Shown one piece after another: positions 1 to 6,800 of a stretch of 7,066 nt of DNA. Origin of the DNA: DASUFH01 sp036274645 (GTDB lineage: Bacteria > Acidobacteriota > Terriglobia > 20CM-2-55-15); NCBI GenBank assembly GCA_036274645.1, contig DASUFH010000246.1, positions 1 to 7,066 of the forward strand. Reading direction: 5' to 3'. How positions within the stretch are numbered: position 1 is the first letter of the stretch; each line of letters opens with the position of its first letter. The notes beneath the pieces are model-generated. The model had not been told where the DNA came from and ran no database searches. It worked only from the letters and a program-made list of their open reading frames with translations. Both the position numbers and the translations under genes were made by a program.

Positions 1-6
1 CTTGTG

Positions 7-12
7 TATGAT
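7..12 (+). promoter_or_regulatory. Candidate -10 box of the tRNA-Asp promoter
   Basis: TATGAT lies 17 bases before the first base of the tRNA and matches the sigma-70 -10 consensus at five of six positions. A start of transcription near base 19 would leave a short 5' leader. The matching -35 element would fall outside the window, so only half of the promoter can be judged. It is equally possible that the tRNA is part of a longer transcript from further upstream. Confidence 0.35.
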
Positions 13-29
13 CGTCGGGTTTGTCTTGC

Positions 30-103
<74 letters not shown>

Positions 104-127
104 CTTAAATTTCAGTAGGTTAGGAAG

Positions 128-155
128 AGCCCGGGGGTGACACCCGGGCTTTTTT
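128..155 (+). terminator. Intrinsic terminator after tRNA-Asp
   Basis: AGCCCGGG (128-135) and CCCGGGCT (143-150) form a perfect 8-bp GC-rich stem around a 7-base loop, followed at once by a run of six T (150-155). This is a textbook Rho-independent terminator for the tRNA transcript. It also insulates the toxin-like gene downstream, which therefore needs its own promoter between about 156 and 256. No convincing promoter is visible there. Confidence 0.9.
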
Positions 156-256
156 CATGTCTTCGGGCGGCATAGGGCGGCAAATGACGGAGTATCACGA
201 GGCGCTGAATCCGTGGGGCCGCGTCGAGTTCATCGCAAATACGCTACCATCTGACC

Positions 257-798
257 ATGTCGACCGGAAACGGGCGGCCGCGATGCGTCATCATTGCGGG
301 ACCCGATGGATCAGGAAAAACCACTTTCGCACGAGAGTACCTGGCGAGTGACGCCAGGATCGTGCGCTTCGTCAACGCGGATCTGATTGCTGCCGGCCTG
401 TCTCCATTGAGGCCTGAAATGGCTGCGCTTGCCTCTGGCCGCCTTTTCCTGCAGGAGATCGATCGGTTGGCCGCAAATCGGAGCAGTTTCGCGTTCGAAA
501 GCACTCTAAGCGGACGGGCTATGCCGCAAGGCTCCAAAGATGGAAGGCTGGCGGCTATCGTGTAGAGATCGTATACCTGACCATTCCTTCGCCGCGAGTT
601 GCCCTCCGCCGGATTGCCGCGCGCGTGCGTCAGGGTGGCCACAATGTTCGCCGCGCCGATGTTTTGCGAAGATTTCAGCGAAGCTGGGACAACTTTGTCA
701 CGCTGTATCGACCCCTGGCCGACGCATGGCTCGTGTACGATAATGCCGGAGCGCGGCCGAAGCTGATTGATTCAGGCCCTGAATACGAGGGTATATGA
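257..798 (+). pseudogene. Zeta-toxin-like P-loop kinase/ATPase (COG4185 type), broken by a one-base frameshift
   Basis: The first half reads from ATG 257 and contains a Walker A motif GPDGSGKTT (residues 15-23), then FVNADLIAAGLSP (38-50) and FAFESTLSGR (78-87). These are hallmarks of the zeta-toxin-like family, P-loop proteins related to zeta/PezT kinases that phosphorylate UDP-sugars in true toxins. After Arg87 the frame fails and stops at 565. Adding one G to the GGG at 516-518 restores reading as GYAARLQRW, then YRVEIVYLTIPSP, RVRQGGHNV and LVYDNAGARPKLI, which is the expected C-terminal half, ending at TGA 796-798. The repaired protein has 180 residues, full length for the family. The lesion is either a real inactivating deletion or a homopolymer error in the sequence. 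The start has no clear ribosome binding site. The start codon of a 51-residue gene overlaps the stop. Family call strong; actual toxicity unknown. Confidence 0.85.
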
Positions 799-950
799 AG
801 AAGAAAATATCCGCCGAAGACAAACGCTTCTTCGATTCCGTCGCCAGAGCGATGAAACGGCTCCCTCGAAGCGTCCGGAAAACCGCAAAGATGTATGGGA
901 CGCCGATCATCATCTGGGAGAAGGGAAAGATTGTGGAGAAAAAACCGTAG
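795..950 (+). CDS. 51-aa basic partner of the zeta-toxin-like gene (antitoxin candidate)
   Basis: ATG 795 overlaps the TGA of the zeta-like gene (ATGA) and is preceded by GAGGG a few bases upstream, so translation is probably coupled. The protein begins MKKKISAEDKRFFDSV, has a basic middle (AMKRLPRSVRKTAKM) that could form an amphipathic helix, and ends with GTPIIIWEKGKIVEKKP. That tail looks like a short beta hairpin of the form (P)-I-x-x-W-x-x-GK-(I/V)-V. From memory, short proteins with a similar tail sit next to many zeta-like genes of this family. This is recollection, not a search result. Position and size suit an antitoxin or partner protein, but no fold or activity is shown. It lacks a signal peptide or membrane segment. 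It is intact although its upstream neighbour is frameshifted. Confidence 0.75.
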   Translation: MKKKISAEDKRFFDSVARAMKRLPRSVRKTAKMYGTPIIIWEKGKIVEKKP

Positions 951-1287
951 TAGCGCGCCCCTCCGGCGGCAAGGTCACGGCTATAATCGCCTCCAACGCT
1001 CGGCTTGGAGCAGCAACAGCCGTCAGGGTTATCGTGCAGAGTGTCTTCGGTGACGAACTTCTGGATACCCGCCAGGTTGCCGGCGGCGGCCGCCGTCAGG
1101 AGATGTTCGGAGGCCAGATAACGCTTGCGACCGAACCGGTTCCATTGGCGCTCCTTTTGTGGTCCTTCAAACGCGCAAACAGTTGAACGGTTGTCTCTCC
1201 CGACAGCCCACTACGACCGGGGCGTCATTGATTAACGCGTTAGGCGTATTCGGCGGCGTTGACTGCCGATTTTCGATAGAGGAGCGC
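951..1287. other. Gap of about 340 bases with traces of a decayed minus-strand gene
   Basis: No intact gene is supported here. On the minus strand AAAGGAG (1151-1157) stands five bases before an ATG (1143-1145), but that frame stops after 38 codons. The frame one base away stays open on the minus strand from about 1210 down past 960. It reads NRFGRKRYLASEHLL and then TAAAAGNLAGIQKFV with mostly G/C third positions, faintly like an ankyrin-type helix pair. This could be a frameshifted remnant of a small gene. The plus-strand frame across the gap looks like its shadow. A perfect 10-base palindrome TAACGCGTTA (1233-1242) lies before the DUF2200 gene, without known meaning. No terminator is seen after the 51-aa gene. 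Confidence 0.3.
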
Positions 1288-1935
1288 ATGGACAATCAGC
1301 GGGTCTTCAAGATGGCGTTTGCAAGCGTGTATCCCCACTACGTCCGGAAGGCGGAGAAGAAAGGGCGCAAGAAGAAGGAAGTGGACGAGGTCATCTGTTG
1401 GCTGACTGGCTACAGCCCGCAGGCGCTGGCGAAGCAGATCAAGCAGCGGAAGGATTTCGAGACGTTTTTCAACGAGGCGCCGGAGTTTCACCCCAATGCC
1501 GGCAAGATTACCGGCGTCATCTGCGGGGTTCGCATCGAGGAGATCCAGGATCCACTGATGCGGAAGATCCGCTACCTGGACAAGCTGGTGGATGAACTGG
1601 CCAGGGGCAGACCCATGGAGAAGATCCTGCGCGAATAGATCGCCCGTGTGACGCGCGACAGAGAACGAATAGTCTTCTCTTGACGGCATCCCTATCCGAA
1701 TGATGATGCGGCCGGGCCAGGTCGCCTTGCGCATACCGTAAACCGTCGCCTTGCCAATCAAGGCGCCGATCGCAATTGCGCCCACAAGAAAGATGCGTTC
1801 GAGCGCGTAGGCGACAAGGCCCCACGCCAGCCCGCCGGCCAGGGCCACTCCGGTTCCGAAAAGCAATCCACGAAGCACGTTCGGCTGGATCTCGTCGGAT
1901 GACGCGTCGGCCGCCTCCAGGTCCAGCGTGCTCAC
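1240..1935 (-). CDS. Small two-helix membrane protein, last gene of the ABC operon; 3' part probably artificial
   Basis: GTG 1935 overlaps the TGA of the permease-peptidase gene (GTGA), so the start is set by coupling. An in-frame GTG at 1959 would overlap further. Residues 1-20 are acidic. Residues 21-45 (GLLFGTGVALAGGLAWGLVA) and 48-65 (FLVGAIAIGALIGKA) are two Gly/Ala-rich membrane helices of the sort seen in small inner-membrane accessory proteins. After about residue 80 the membrane-protein character ends. From residue 99 the frame lies exactly antisense to the DUF2200 gene (1288-1638) and reads as a low-complexity Leu-rich shadow up to a TAA at 1240. The credible part is thus about 1640-1935, and the true C-terminus appears lost in a rearrangement. 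Function is unknown; its position suggests a helper of the ABC system. A gene caller might drop it because of the 351-base antisense overlap. Confidence 0.5.
   Translation of the reverse strand: MSTLDLEAADASSDEIQPNVLRGLLFGTGVALAGGLAWGLVAYALERIFLVGAIAIGALIGKATVYGMRKATWPGRIIIRIGMPSREDYSFSVARHTGDLFAQDLLHGSAPGQFIHQLVQVADLPHQWILDLLDANPADDAGNLAGIGVKLRRLVEKRLEILPLLDLLRQRLRAVASQPTDDLVHFLLLAPFLLRLPDVVGIHACKRHLEDPLIVHALLYRKSAVNAAEYA
1278..1284 (+). promoter_or_regulatory. Ribosome binding site of the DUF2200 gene
   Basis: AGAGGAG stands three bases before ATG 1288. It is the strongest such site on the plus strand of this window and decides the start, removing about 43 spurious residues that the open frame carries upstream. 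Confidence 0.75.
1288..1638 (+). CDS. DUF2200 family protein
   Basis: The 116-residue protein matches DUF2200 along its full usual length. Recognisable family blocks are FASVYPHYVRKAEKKGR (residues 11-27), EVDEVICWLTGY (31-42), DFETFFNEAPEFHPN (56-70), ITGVICGVRIEEIQDPLM (74-91) and IRYLDKLVDELARGRPMEKIL (94-114). The family is a small, soluble, widely scattered one of unknown function, often found singly in bacterial genomes. ATG 1288 is chosen over an in-frame start at 1159 because AGAGGAG ends three bases before it and because family proteins begin a few residues before FASVYPHYV. The gene is alone on its strand and converges on the minus-strand ABC operon. The reading frame of the last operon gene continues antisense through it. 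No terminator is visible after it. Family call firm; role unknown. Confidence 0.93.
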   Translation: MDNQRVFKMAFASVYPHYVRKAEKKGRKKKEVDEVICWLTGYSPQALAKQIKQRKDFETFFNEAPEFHPNAGKITGVICGVRIEEIQDPLMRKIRYLDKLVDELARGRPMEKILRE

Positions 1936-3830
1936 CGCGTGTTGCGGATTTCGCGCCACGGCTCCCAGATCGTGCGGCCGGTCCCCAGTTCACGAATTCC
2001 GATCTGGAACCAGAATGTTGCGCCGGGCAGAAGAGCGCTGTCGACCCGGAACACGCCGAAGTCGTCACTGGCGGAGTTCAGATATTCCCGTTCTTCGGAA
2101 TCCGCCGATTGCCGGAAACGGCAAACGATGTCCCATCCCTCCATCGGCGCCCACTGGGGTTCGACGCCGATTTCCCCAAACTCATAGTGAACCGCGCCAC
2201 GCGGCCGCGGGAGGCTGGAAGCGAATGCGCGATATTCGTTCGCAAGGACGTCGAGGCGGGAAAAAAAGGCGTCAATGGCGACTTCCAGACTGAAACCGGC
2301 CGCCTGAAAGGTATCGCGCCACAGTTCCATACCCTGCAGTCCCGAGGGCCGTTCCTTCCGCGCCAGGGTACGGAGCAGGGTTCCGGGGGCATCGTCTCCG
2401 AAGCGATCGACCAGCGCGGCAACGAACACTTCGCCCAGGGGGTACACGACGTTCAGATCCCGATTGCGCCGGAGCAGACCGTTATTGACCAGTTCCCGGA
2501 ATTCCACCTCGCGCCTCTGGCGCATGACAGCGGCAACGGATCGGCTTTGCCGCACTCTCTCGCTGGAACCGAACAGGCGATATTCGAGATAGGTGGCAAG
2601 CCCTTCGTTAAAGAAGCGGGTGGAATCAAACGCATTCTCGACGCGGGAATCCGAGAGCCGGTTGACGTAGACGTGGACCGTTTCGTGTCCGAGGATCCCG
2701 AGCAGCAGGTCGACATCGTCGAACGCCGCCAGATCGAGACGGATCGTGTTCCAGTACGCCACTCCGGCGTGACGCGGAACTGACCCGGTCATGTCCACGG
2801 CGATCCGGCCGCCTTCGGCGCTCGCGCCGAGGAATGTCCGGACCTTTTCATGAACCTCGTCGGCATGAGCAATCACGGCCCGGGCCCGGTCCGAGAGGTT
2901 TGCAGGATAGACGAACGAATAGTACGTCGACGAGGCATGAGCCGTTGTCCAGGAGGCGTAGACCGCGCGGGCCACCTTCCGGGAATCCGCGCTCTCATCG
3001 GCGCTGGCCGGGTCTTGACGGATCAGATAATAGGCCGTGACGAATCCCAGAACGACGGTCAGGACGGCCGCTCCCGCCATGACCGCCAAACCCGCCCGGG
3101 AGAGAGATAACTTCCGGTACGCCTGCCCGATCCGATCGCCGGCCCCGGCGAAAAGGAACCATGCTCCGATCAGCATGACCGCGGCCAGAGGCATCTGCGC
3201 CTTCAGAAGATCCGTCGGCAGTATCCAGTGTTGGCCTGCAAAGTGAGGCATGGTGAGCGCAAGCGGATTGAACACGGCTACGCCGGGATGGAAACGCTCC
3301 ACCAGCAGGTAAGCCCACACCAGAAGAACCACCATCAGCCAGGAAAACCGCCGAAGGAACGAAAGCAGCAACGCCAGCGCCAGGAAGAAGGTGCTCTGGC
3401 AGACGGCCAGGAAGAATGAAATCAGCAGCGCCTGCCAGTGAAACGACGGGTCGATGGACGTGCGCGACAATCCATGCAGCGCCACCGCAATCGCAAGATT
3501 GCTGATGGGAATCAGGCAGAAGACAAGAGATGCGAGCAGGAACTTCGTCCAGAACACGCGGCTTCGGGATACCGGCAATGAATCGATGAACTCGATCGTG
3601 CCTTCGTCCTGCTCGCGCACGAGCAGCCCCGAACCCAGCGCGAAGACCAGAAGAAACAGCGGGACCGAATAACCGGGGCCTGGGGCAACCAGGGTGTTGA
3701 TTGTCAGCGAGAGCGGCCGCATATCCGGCCAATGGTCGATCATTTCGTCCGCGACGCTGATGGCGCAGATGAAAAACACCAGTCCGATGAAAGGGATCAG
3801 CGCCCGCAGTTCCTTCCGGAGGAGTGGCAT
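1932..3830 (-). CDS. ABC-2 type permease fused to an extracytoplasmic HExxH metallopeptidase (catalytic paralogue)
   Basis: This 632-residue protein has an N-terminal permease of about seven helices (roughly residues 10-26, 53-71, 94-118, 131-157, 161-178, 212-228, 246-270). It carries the ABC-2 motif VREQDEGTIEFIDSLPVSR (71-89). After helix seven comes a peptidase MA-like domain (about 285-535). It holds HETVH at 382-386 and FFNEGLATYLE at 406-416, where Glu409 is the expected third zinc ligand, 23 residues after the second His; Glu383 would be the general base. The last 90 residues (from VHYEFGEIG) look like a beta sandwich. With N-terminus inside and an odd helix count, the peptidase should face outside the cytoplasm. 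ATG 3830 shares one base with the TGA of the upstream paralogue (TGATG). The open frame extends further upstream to 4274, but only as a shadow of that gene. Substrate unknown: it could trim an exported or surface protein. Domain calls strong; coupling to transport inferred. Confidence 0.88.
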   Translation of the reverse strand: MPLLRKELRALIPFIGLVFFICAISVADEMIDHWPDMRPLSLTINTLVAPGPGYSVPLFLLVFALGSGLLVREQDEGTIEFIDSLPVSRSRVFWTKFLLASLVFCLIPISNLAIAVALHGLSRTSIDPSFHWQALLISFFLAVCQSTFFLALALLLSFLRRFSWLMVVLLVWAYLLVERFHPGVAVFNPLALTMPHFAGQHWILPTDLLKAQMPLAAVMLIGAWFLFAGAGDRIGQAYRKLSLSRAGLAVMAGAAVLTVVLGFVTAYYLIRQDPASADESADSRKVARAVYASWTTAHASSTYYSFVYPANLSDRARAVIAHADEVHEKVRTFLGASAEGGRIAVDMTGSVPRHAGVAYWNTIRLDLAAFDDVDLLLGILGHETVHVYVNRLSDSRVENAFDSTRFFNEGLATYLEYRLFGSSERVRQSRSVAAVMRQRREVEFRELVNNGLLRRNRDLNVVYPLGEVFVAALVDRFGDDAPGTLLRTLARKERPSGLQGMELWRDTFQAAGFSLEVAIDAFFSRLDVLANEYRAFASSLPRPRGAVHYEFGEIGVEPQWAPMEGWDIVCRFRQSADSEEREYLNSASDDFGVFRVDSALLPGATFWFQIGIRELGTGRTIWEPWREIRNTR

Positions 3831-5755
3831 CACTCGATATCCTGACTTTTCCAGCCGGAGATCACGTCGCAGCCAAGGTCCGTCACTTCGGCGGAGAACG
3901 TCCAGTAGACACGAGCGCCGCGGGACCATGTGCCGTCCAGTTCGCCGCTGGATGCGTGGATCACATCGATATCCTCGCGCTGCAACTCCTGCGGGGCGAC
4001 ACTGGCGCTGAATCCGGAGAGGTCCGCGTGCAGGAGCGTGACCCGCGGGGCATCGGCGGCCGGCGCCGGTTCGAACGCAACGCGGTATTGCGCTGTCCGT
4101 GTTTCCGGTGACAGCGGCGCAAATAACAGCGCGCCATCCAGCCGTGGCAGCCGCGCCAGGTCCGCTTGGAGCGCGGATCTCGCCGCGTCCAGTTCCTCGC
4201 GCCACATCGTGAGGAAACGCGACGCGGGCACGCCCGCAATCCTTTCCAACTGGACGTCGACACCGTTCTGCCATTCAAACGCCAGCGCCCGGACATCCTT
4301 CGGGGCAGGACTGGCCAGAACCGCCTGCAGAAATTGGCGGGTACGCTCCGGTCCCTGATGTCTCGACAGTACGTCCAGTCCCGACCACGCCACACCGGCG
4401 GCAACCCCCTCGCCGAACCGCTCCCGGAAGGACCGCCAGTTGCGAAGGTCCGCGGCGGCGAGCGACGTCTGCCGGGTTTCCGTCCCGGCGCCCGTTCCGT
4501 AAAGAGCTCGCAACGCCAGCCGCCGATCGCTCAACAAGCCATCCGTCGCCGGCGCGGCGCGATGACCATTGATCCAGAACGGGCCCAGACCGTCGAGCAC
4601 CCAGCTTTTGGATTCAAGCTCGGCCCGTTGATCCGTGGCCGTCACCACGAACTCCCGGATGAGCCACATGCGGAATCGGTCCACGTCGAATCCACCTGCG
4701 GCAAAATTCGCGCGCGCAAGCACCCCCTCGCTGTTCAGCAGTTCTCCGCGTTCGTAGAGATTGGGATCGAGGTCCCGGCGCGCCGCCACGTACACCGGCG
4801 GCGAATTCTTGAGGCCGAGATATTCGACGACGCCGTCGATATCCTTGTCGACCTGCGAGGCCAGGGCGCGCGCGGCCTCGAGATCTTCGTCCCGCCCCGG
4901 ATCGACGCTGACCGTGGCGTGGGGCGAATGCCGGACGATCGCTCCGGGCATGGCAAAGGGCTGTTTCTCGGGCTTCTTGCCGAAGATGCCGCCGAGAAAC
5001 ATCAAACCCAGCAGCATGGCCGCAACAAACATCTTTTCCCGATGCGACATCTTCTCCGCCAGCATTGCCGCCGTCGAGCCTTCCCGCGTTAACGCCAGCG
5101 CAAACGCCAGGACGCTGAAGGCGGCGCCCAGGCCAAACGCCATGAGCAGCGGTTCGACCGGAAAGGCGTCCCATTCAAAGGGGAACGTCTGGTTCATCAG
5201 GGCAAACGGACCGAAGCGAGCCAGTTCGAGGTCCGTCGTCATCGTCAATACGACCAGGCCGACCAGCGTCAGGGCATAAATCGCCATGCGATAGCGTCCC
5301 AACATGCCGGTCGCAAAGAAGTAGGCGTAAACGAGGAATGTGAAGACGAGGGCGCGCAGCGCGACGATTTCCACAAAACGCGCCGTCAGCGGCTGGCGAT
5401 GCGCCGCCACCGGCAACAGCATCACCAGCGAAACCGCGACGAACCCGGCCATGACGACCAGCCCCAGCGCATATTTCACGGCGATCATCCGGGCGCGCGT
5501 CAAGGGGAGCGACTCCAGAAACAGCTGGGTCTTTCCCTGATATTCGCGCACGACCAGGCGGTTTGAAATCACCAGCGCAATGGGCAGGCCAAAAGTGAGA
5601 AGAAAGCTTCGCAACGCGCCCAGGACATTGCCGGCTTCTTCCGTCACAATCGAACCGAGCGTCACCAGGAAGAGTCCGGTAAAGGAAACCGCCACGAGGG
5701 CGCTCAACGGCAGCCAGTGCTCCTGAAGTTCCTTGATGATGAGACGCCGGATCAT
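3830..5755 (-). CDS. ABC-2 type permease fused to a peptidase-like domain lacking zinc ligands (pseudo-enzyme paralogue)
   Basis: This 641-residue protein has the same plan as its downstream neighbour. There are about seven helices (roughly 15-34, 50-65, 91-115, 128-149, 155-174, 199-222, 242-258), with VREYQGKTQLFLESLPLTR (69-87) matching the ABC-2 motif of the partner. The outer domain (about 280-525) keeps the family layout, including a lead-in strand VYVAARRDLDP (321-331) and the late helix pair around WSGLDVLSRHQG (457-468). Where the zinc site should be it reads REFVV (367-371) instead of HExxH and LDG (387-389) instead of NEG, so it cannot bind zinc in the usual way. A beta-rich tail closes the protein. 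ATG 5755 overlaps the ATPase stop (ATGA), with only a weak ribosome binding site, as expected for coupled translation. A heterodimeric permease with one dead protease half is the simplest reading. Paralogy is judged by eye. Confidence 0.87.
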   Translation of the reverse strand: MIRRLIIKELQEHWLPLSALVAVSFTGLFLVTLGSIVTEEAGNVLGALRSFLLTFGLPIALVISNRLVVREYQGKTQLFLESLPLTRARMIAVKYALGLVVMAGFVAVSLVMLLPVAAHRQPLTARFVEIVALRALVFTFLVYAYFFATGMLGRYRMAIYALTLVGLVVLTMTTDLELARFGPFALMNQTFPFEWDAFPVEPLLMAFGLGAAFSVLAFALALTREGSTAAMLAEKMSHREKMFVAAMLLGLMFLGGIFGKKPEKQPFAMPGAIVRHSPHATVSVDPGRDEDLEAARALASQVDKDIDGVVEYLGLKNSPPVYVAARRDLDPNLYERGELLNSEGVLARANFAAGGFDVDRFRMWLIREFVVTATDQRAELESKSWVLDGLGPFWINGHRAAPATDGLLSDRRLALRALYGTGAGTETRQTSLAAADLRNWRSFRERFGEGVAAGVAWSGLDVLSRHQGPERTRQFLQAVLASPAPKDVRALAFEWQNGVDVQLERIAGVPASRFLTMWREELDAARSALQADLARLPRLDGALLFAPLSPETRTAQYRVAFEPAPAADAPRVTLLHADLSGFSASVAPQELQREDIDVIHASSGELDGTWSRGARVYWTFSAEVTDLGCDVISGWKSQDIE

Positions 5756-6768
5756 AGTTCCGCGATGGTTTCCCCGGCGATAGCGATAAAGATGTCCTCC
5801 AGCGGCAAGGCCGAGACCGCCTCCGCGGGCAACACGGCGTTCTCCCAGGCCTGCGGTGAGGCCGCGAGCGCGACCAGGCGGCGCCCATCCTCGATGCGAT
5901 CGGTCAGGATCTGGAACTGCCCTCCCTCCAGCAGCGCCCTCAGGGTGTCTTCGGCGACCGCGGGCTCGGGCGGTTCGGCGATCCAGACCTGTCTCACCGT
6001 CGCCCGCAGGGTGGGAATATCCCCTTCGTAACGCATCCGGCCCCGATGGATGACGCCGATGCAGTCGGCCACACGCTCGACCTCGTCGATCAGATGCGAG
6101 GAAAACAGCGTGGCCCGCCGGTGCGCCCGGGCCTGACGGCCGATCATGTCCAGGAACTCGCGCCTCGCAACCGGGTCCAGCCCCGAGGTGGGTTCGTCAA
6201 GAATCAGCAGTTCGGGCCGGTGGGCCAACGCAAGAGCCAGCGCCAGTTTCACCCGCGTGCCGCCGGAAAGCGCGGATACCTTCCGGTCCGGCGGCACGTC
6301 GAGCGCGCGAAGCAGGCGGTCGAACTCCAGGCTGTCCCACGTGGGATAGAATCCACCCACGAAACGGCCCAGACGGCTGCAGGTCATCCACGGATAAAAG
6401 AACTGTCCCTGGGAGACATAGCCGATCCTTCGCTTCTGGGCGATCGTTGTGCGGCGCGCGGTCTCGCCGAACATTTCGATGGCGCCGGCGTCCGGCCGCA
6501 CAATCCCCATCATCGCTCGAATGGTCGTCGTCTTACCGGCGCCGTTACGCCCCAGAAAGCCGTACACCTGTCCGGATCGGACCGACAGGTTGAGATTGTC
6601 AACGGCCTTCACTTTCCCATAGGCCAGCGAAATGCCGCGCGCCCTCAGAACGAAGTCGGCTGCGGGGGCAGGCTCGGAAACAGGCGCCTCCATCGTGGCG
6701 ACCTCCGTCATGGCCGGAGTGTCGCTTTCCGGGTTGTGAAGGGGCGGCGCCACTTCAGGGTTTTCCAC
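5752..6768 (-). CDS. ABC transporter ATP-binding protein
   Basis: This 338-residue ATPase powers the two membrane proteins encoded just downstream. It has Walker A GRNGAGKTTT (73-82), Q-loop Gln120 in YVSQGQFF, signature LSGGTRVKL (167-175), Walker B LLILDEP (187-193), D-loop SGLD (195-198) and switch His225 in SSHLIDEVE. The C-terminal 85 residues form the short accessory domain common in ATPases of ABC-2 type systems (CcmA/YtrB-like, COG1131). Residues 1-38 are a Pro/Glu/Ala-rich extension before the fold begins. The start is uncertain. GTG 6768 has GGGAGG ten bases upstream, while an internal ATG at 6693 (Met26) has GGAGG eight bases upstream and would remove most of the extension. It is the first gene of the operon. 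Transport direction cannot be told from the ATPase alone, although ABC-2 systems usually export. Confidence 0.93.
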   Translation of the reverse strand: MENPEVAPPLHNPESDTPAMTEVATMEAPVSEPAPAADFVLRARGISLAYGKVKAVDNLNLSVRSGQVYGFLGRNGAGKTTTIRAMMGIVRPDAGAIEMFGETARRTTIAQKRRIGYVSQGQFFYPWMTCSRLGRFVGGFYPTWDSLEFDRLLRALDVPPDRKVSALSGGTRVKLALALALAHRPELLILDEPTSGLDPVARREFLDMIGRQARAHRRATLFSSHLIDEVERVADCIGVIHRGRMRYEGDIPTLRATVRQVWIAEPPEPAVAEDTLRALLEGGQFQILTDRIEDGRRLVALAASPQAWENAVLPAEAVSALPLEDIFIAIAGETIAEL

Positions 6769-6778
6769 GATTCAACGT

Positions 6779-6784
6779 CCTCCC
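6779..6784 (-). promoter_or_regulatory. Ribosome binding site for the GTG start of the ATPase
   Basis: On the minus strand GGGAGG lies ten bases before GTG 6768. The spacing is a little long. A second GGAGG lies eight bases before Met26 (ATG 6693). The two sites compete, and the sequence alone does not decide between them. Confidence 0.5.
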
Positions 6785-6800
6785 GGGTTCCGCTAGTTTT

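Noticed and set aside
184..351. Short plus-strand frame from ATG 184 overlapping the zeta-like start
   Set aside because: The second half is a shifted reading of the Walker A region, there is no good ribosome site, and no family is recognised. A small upstream gene is possible but not supported.
1776..2783. Long plus-strand open frame (335 codons)
   Set aside because: Antisense shadow of the permease-peptidase gene; Arg/Pro-rich composition with no motifs.
3831..4274. Upstream extension of the 632-aa permease-peptidase frame
   Set aside because: It lies inside the upstream paralogue in another frame, is Arg-rich and lacks any domain; ATG 3830 starts directly with the permease and shares a base with the upstream stop.
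4166..5092. Plus-strand frame of 308 codons opposite the first permease-peptidase gene
   Set aside because: Shadow frame with no recognisable domain and biased Arg/His/Pro content.
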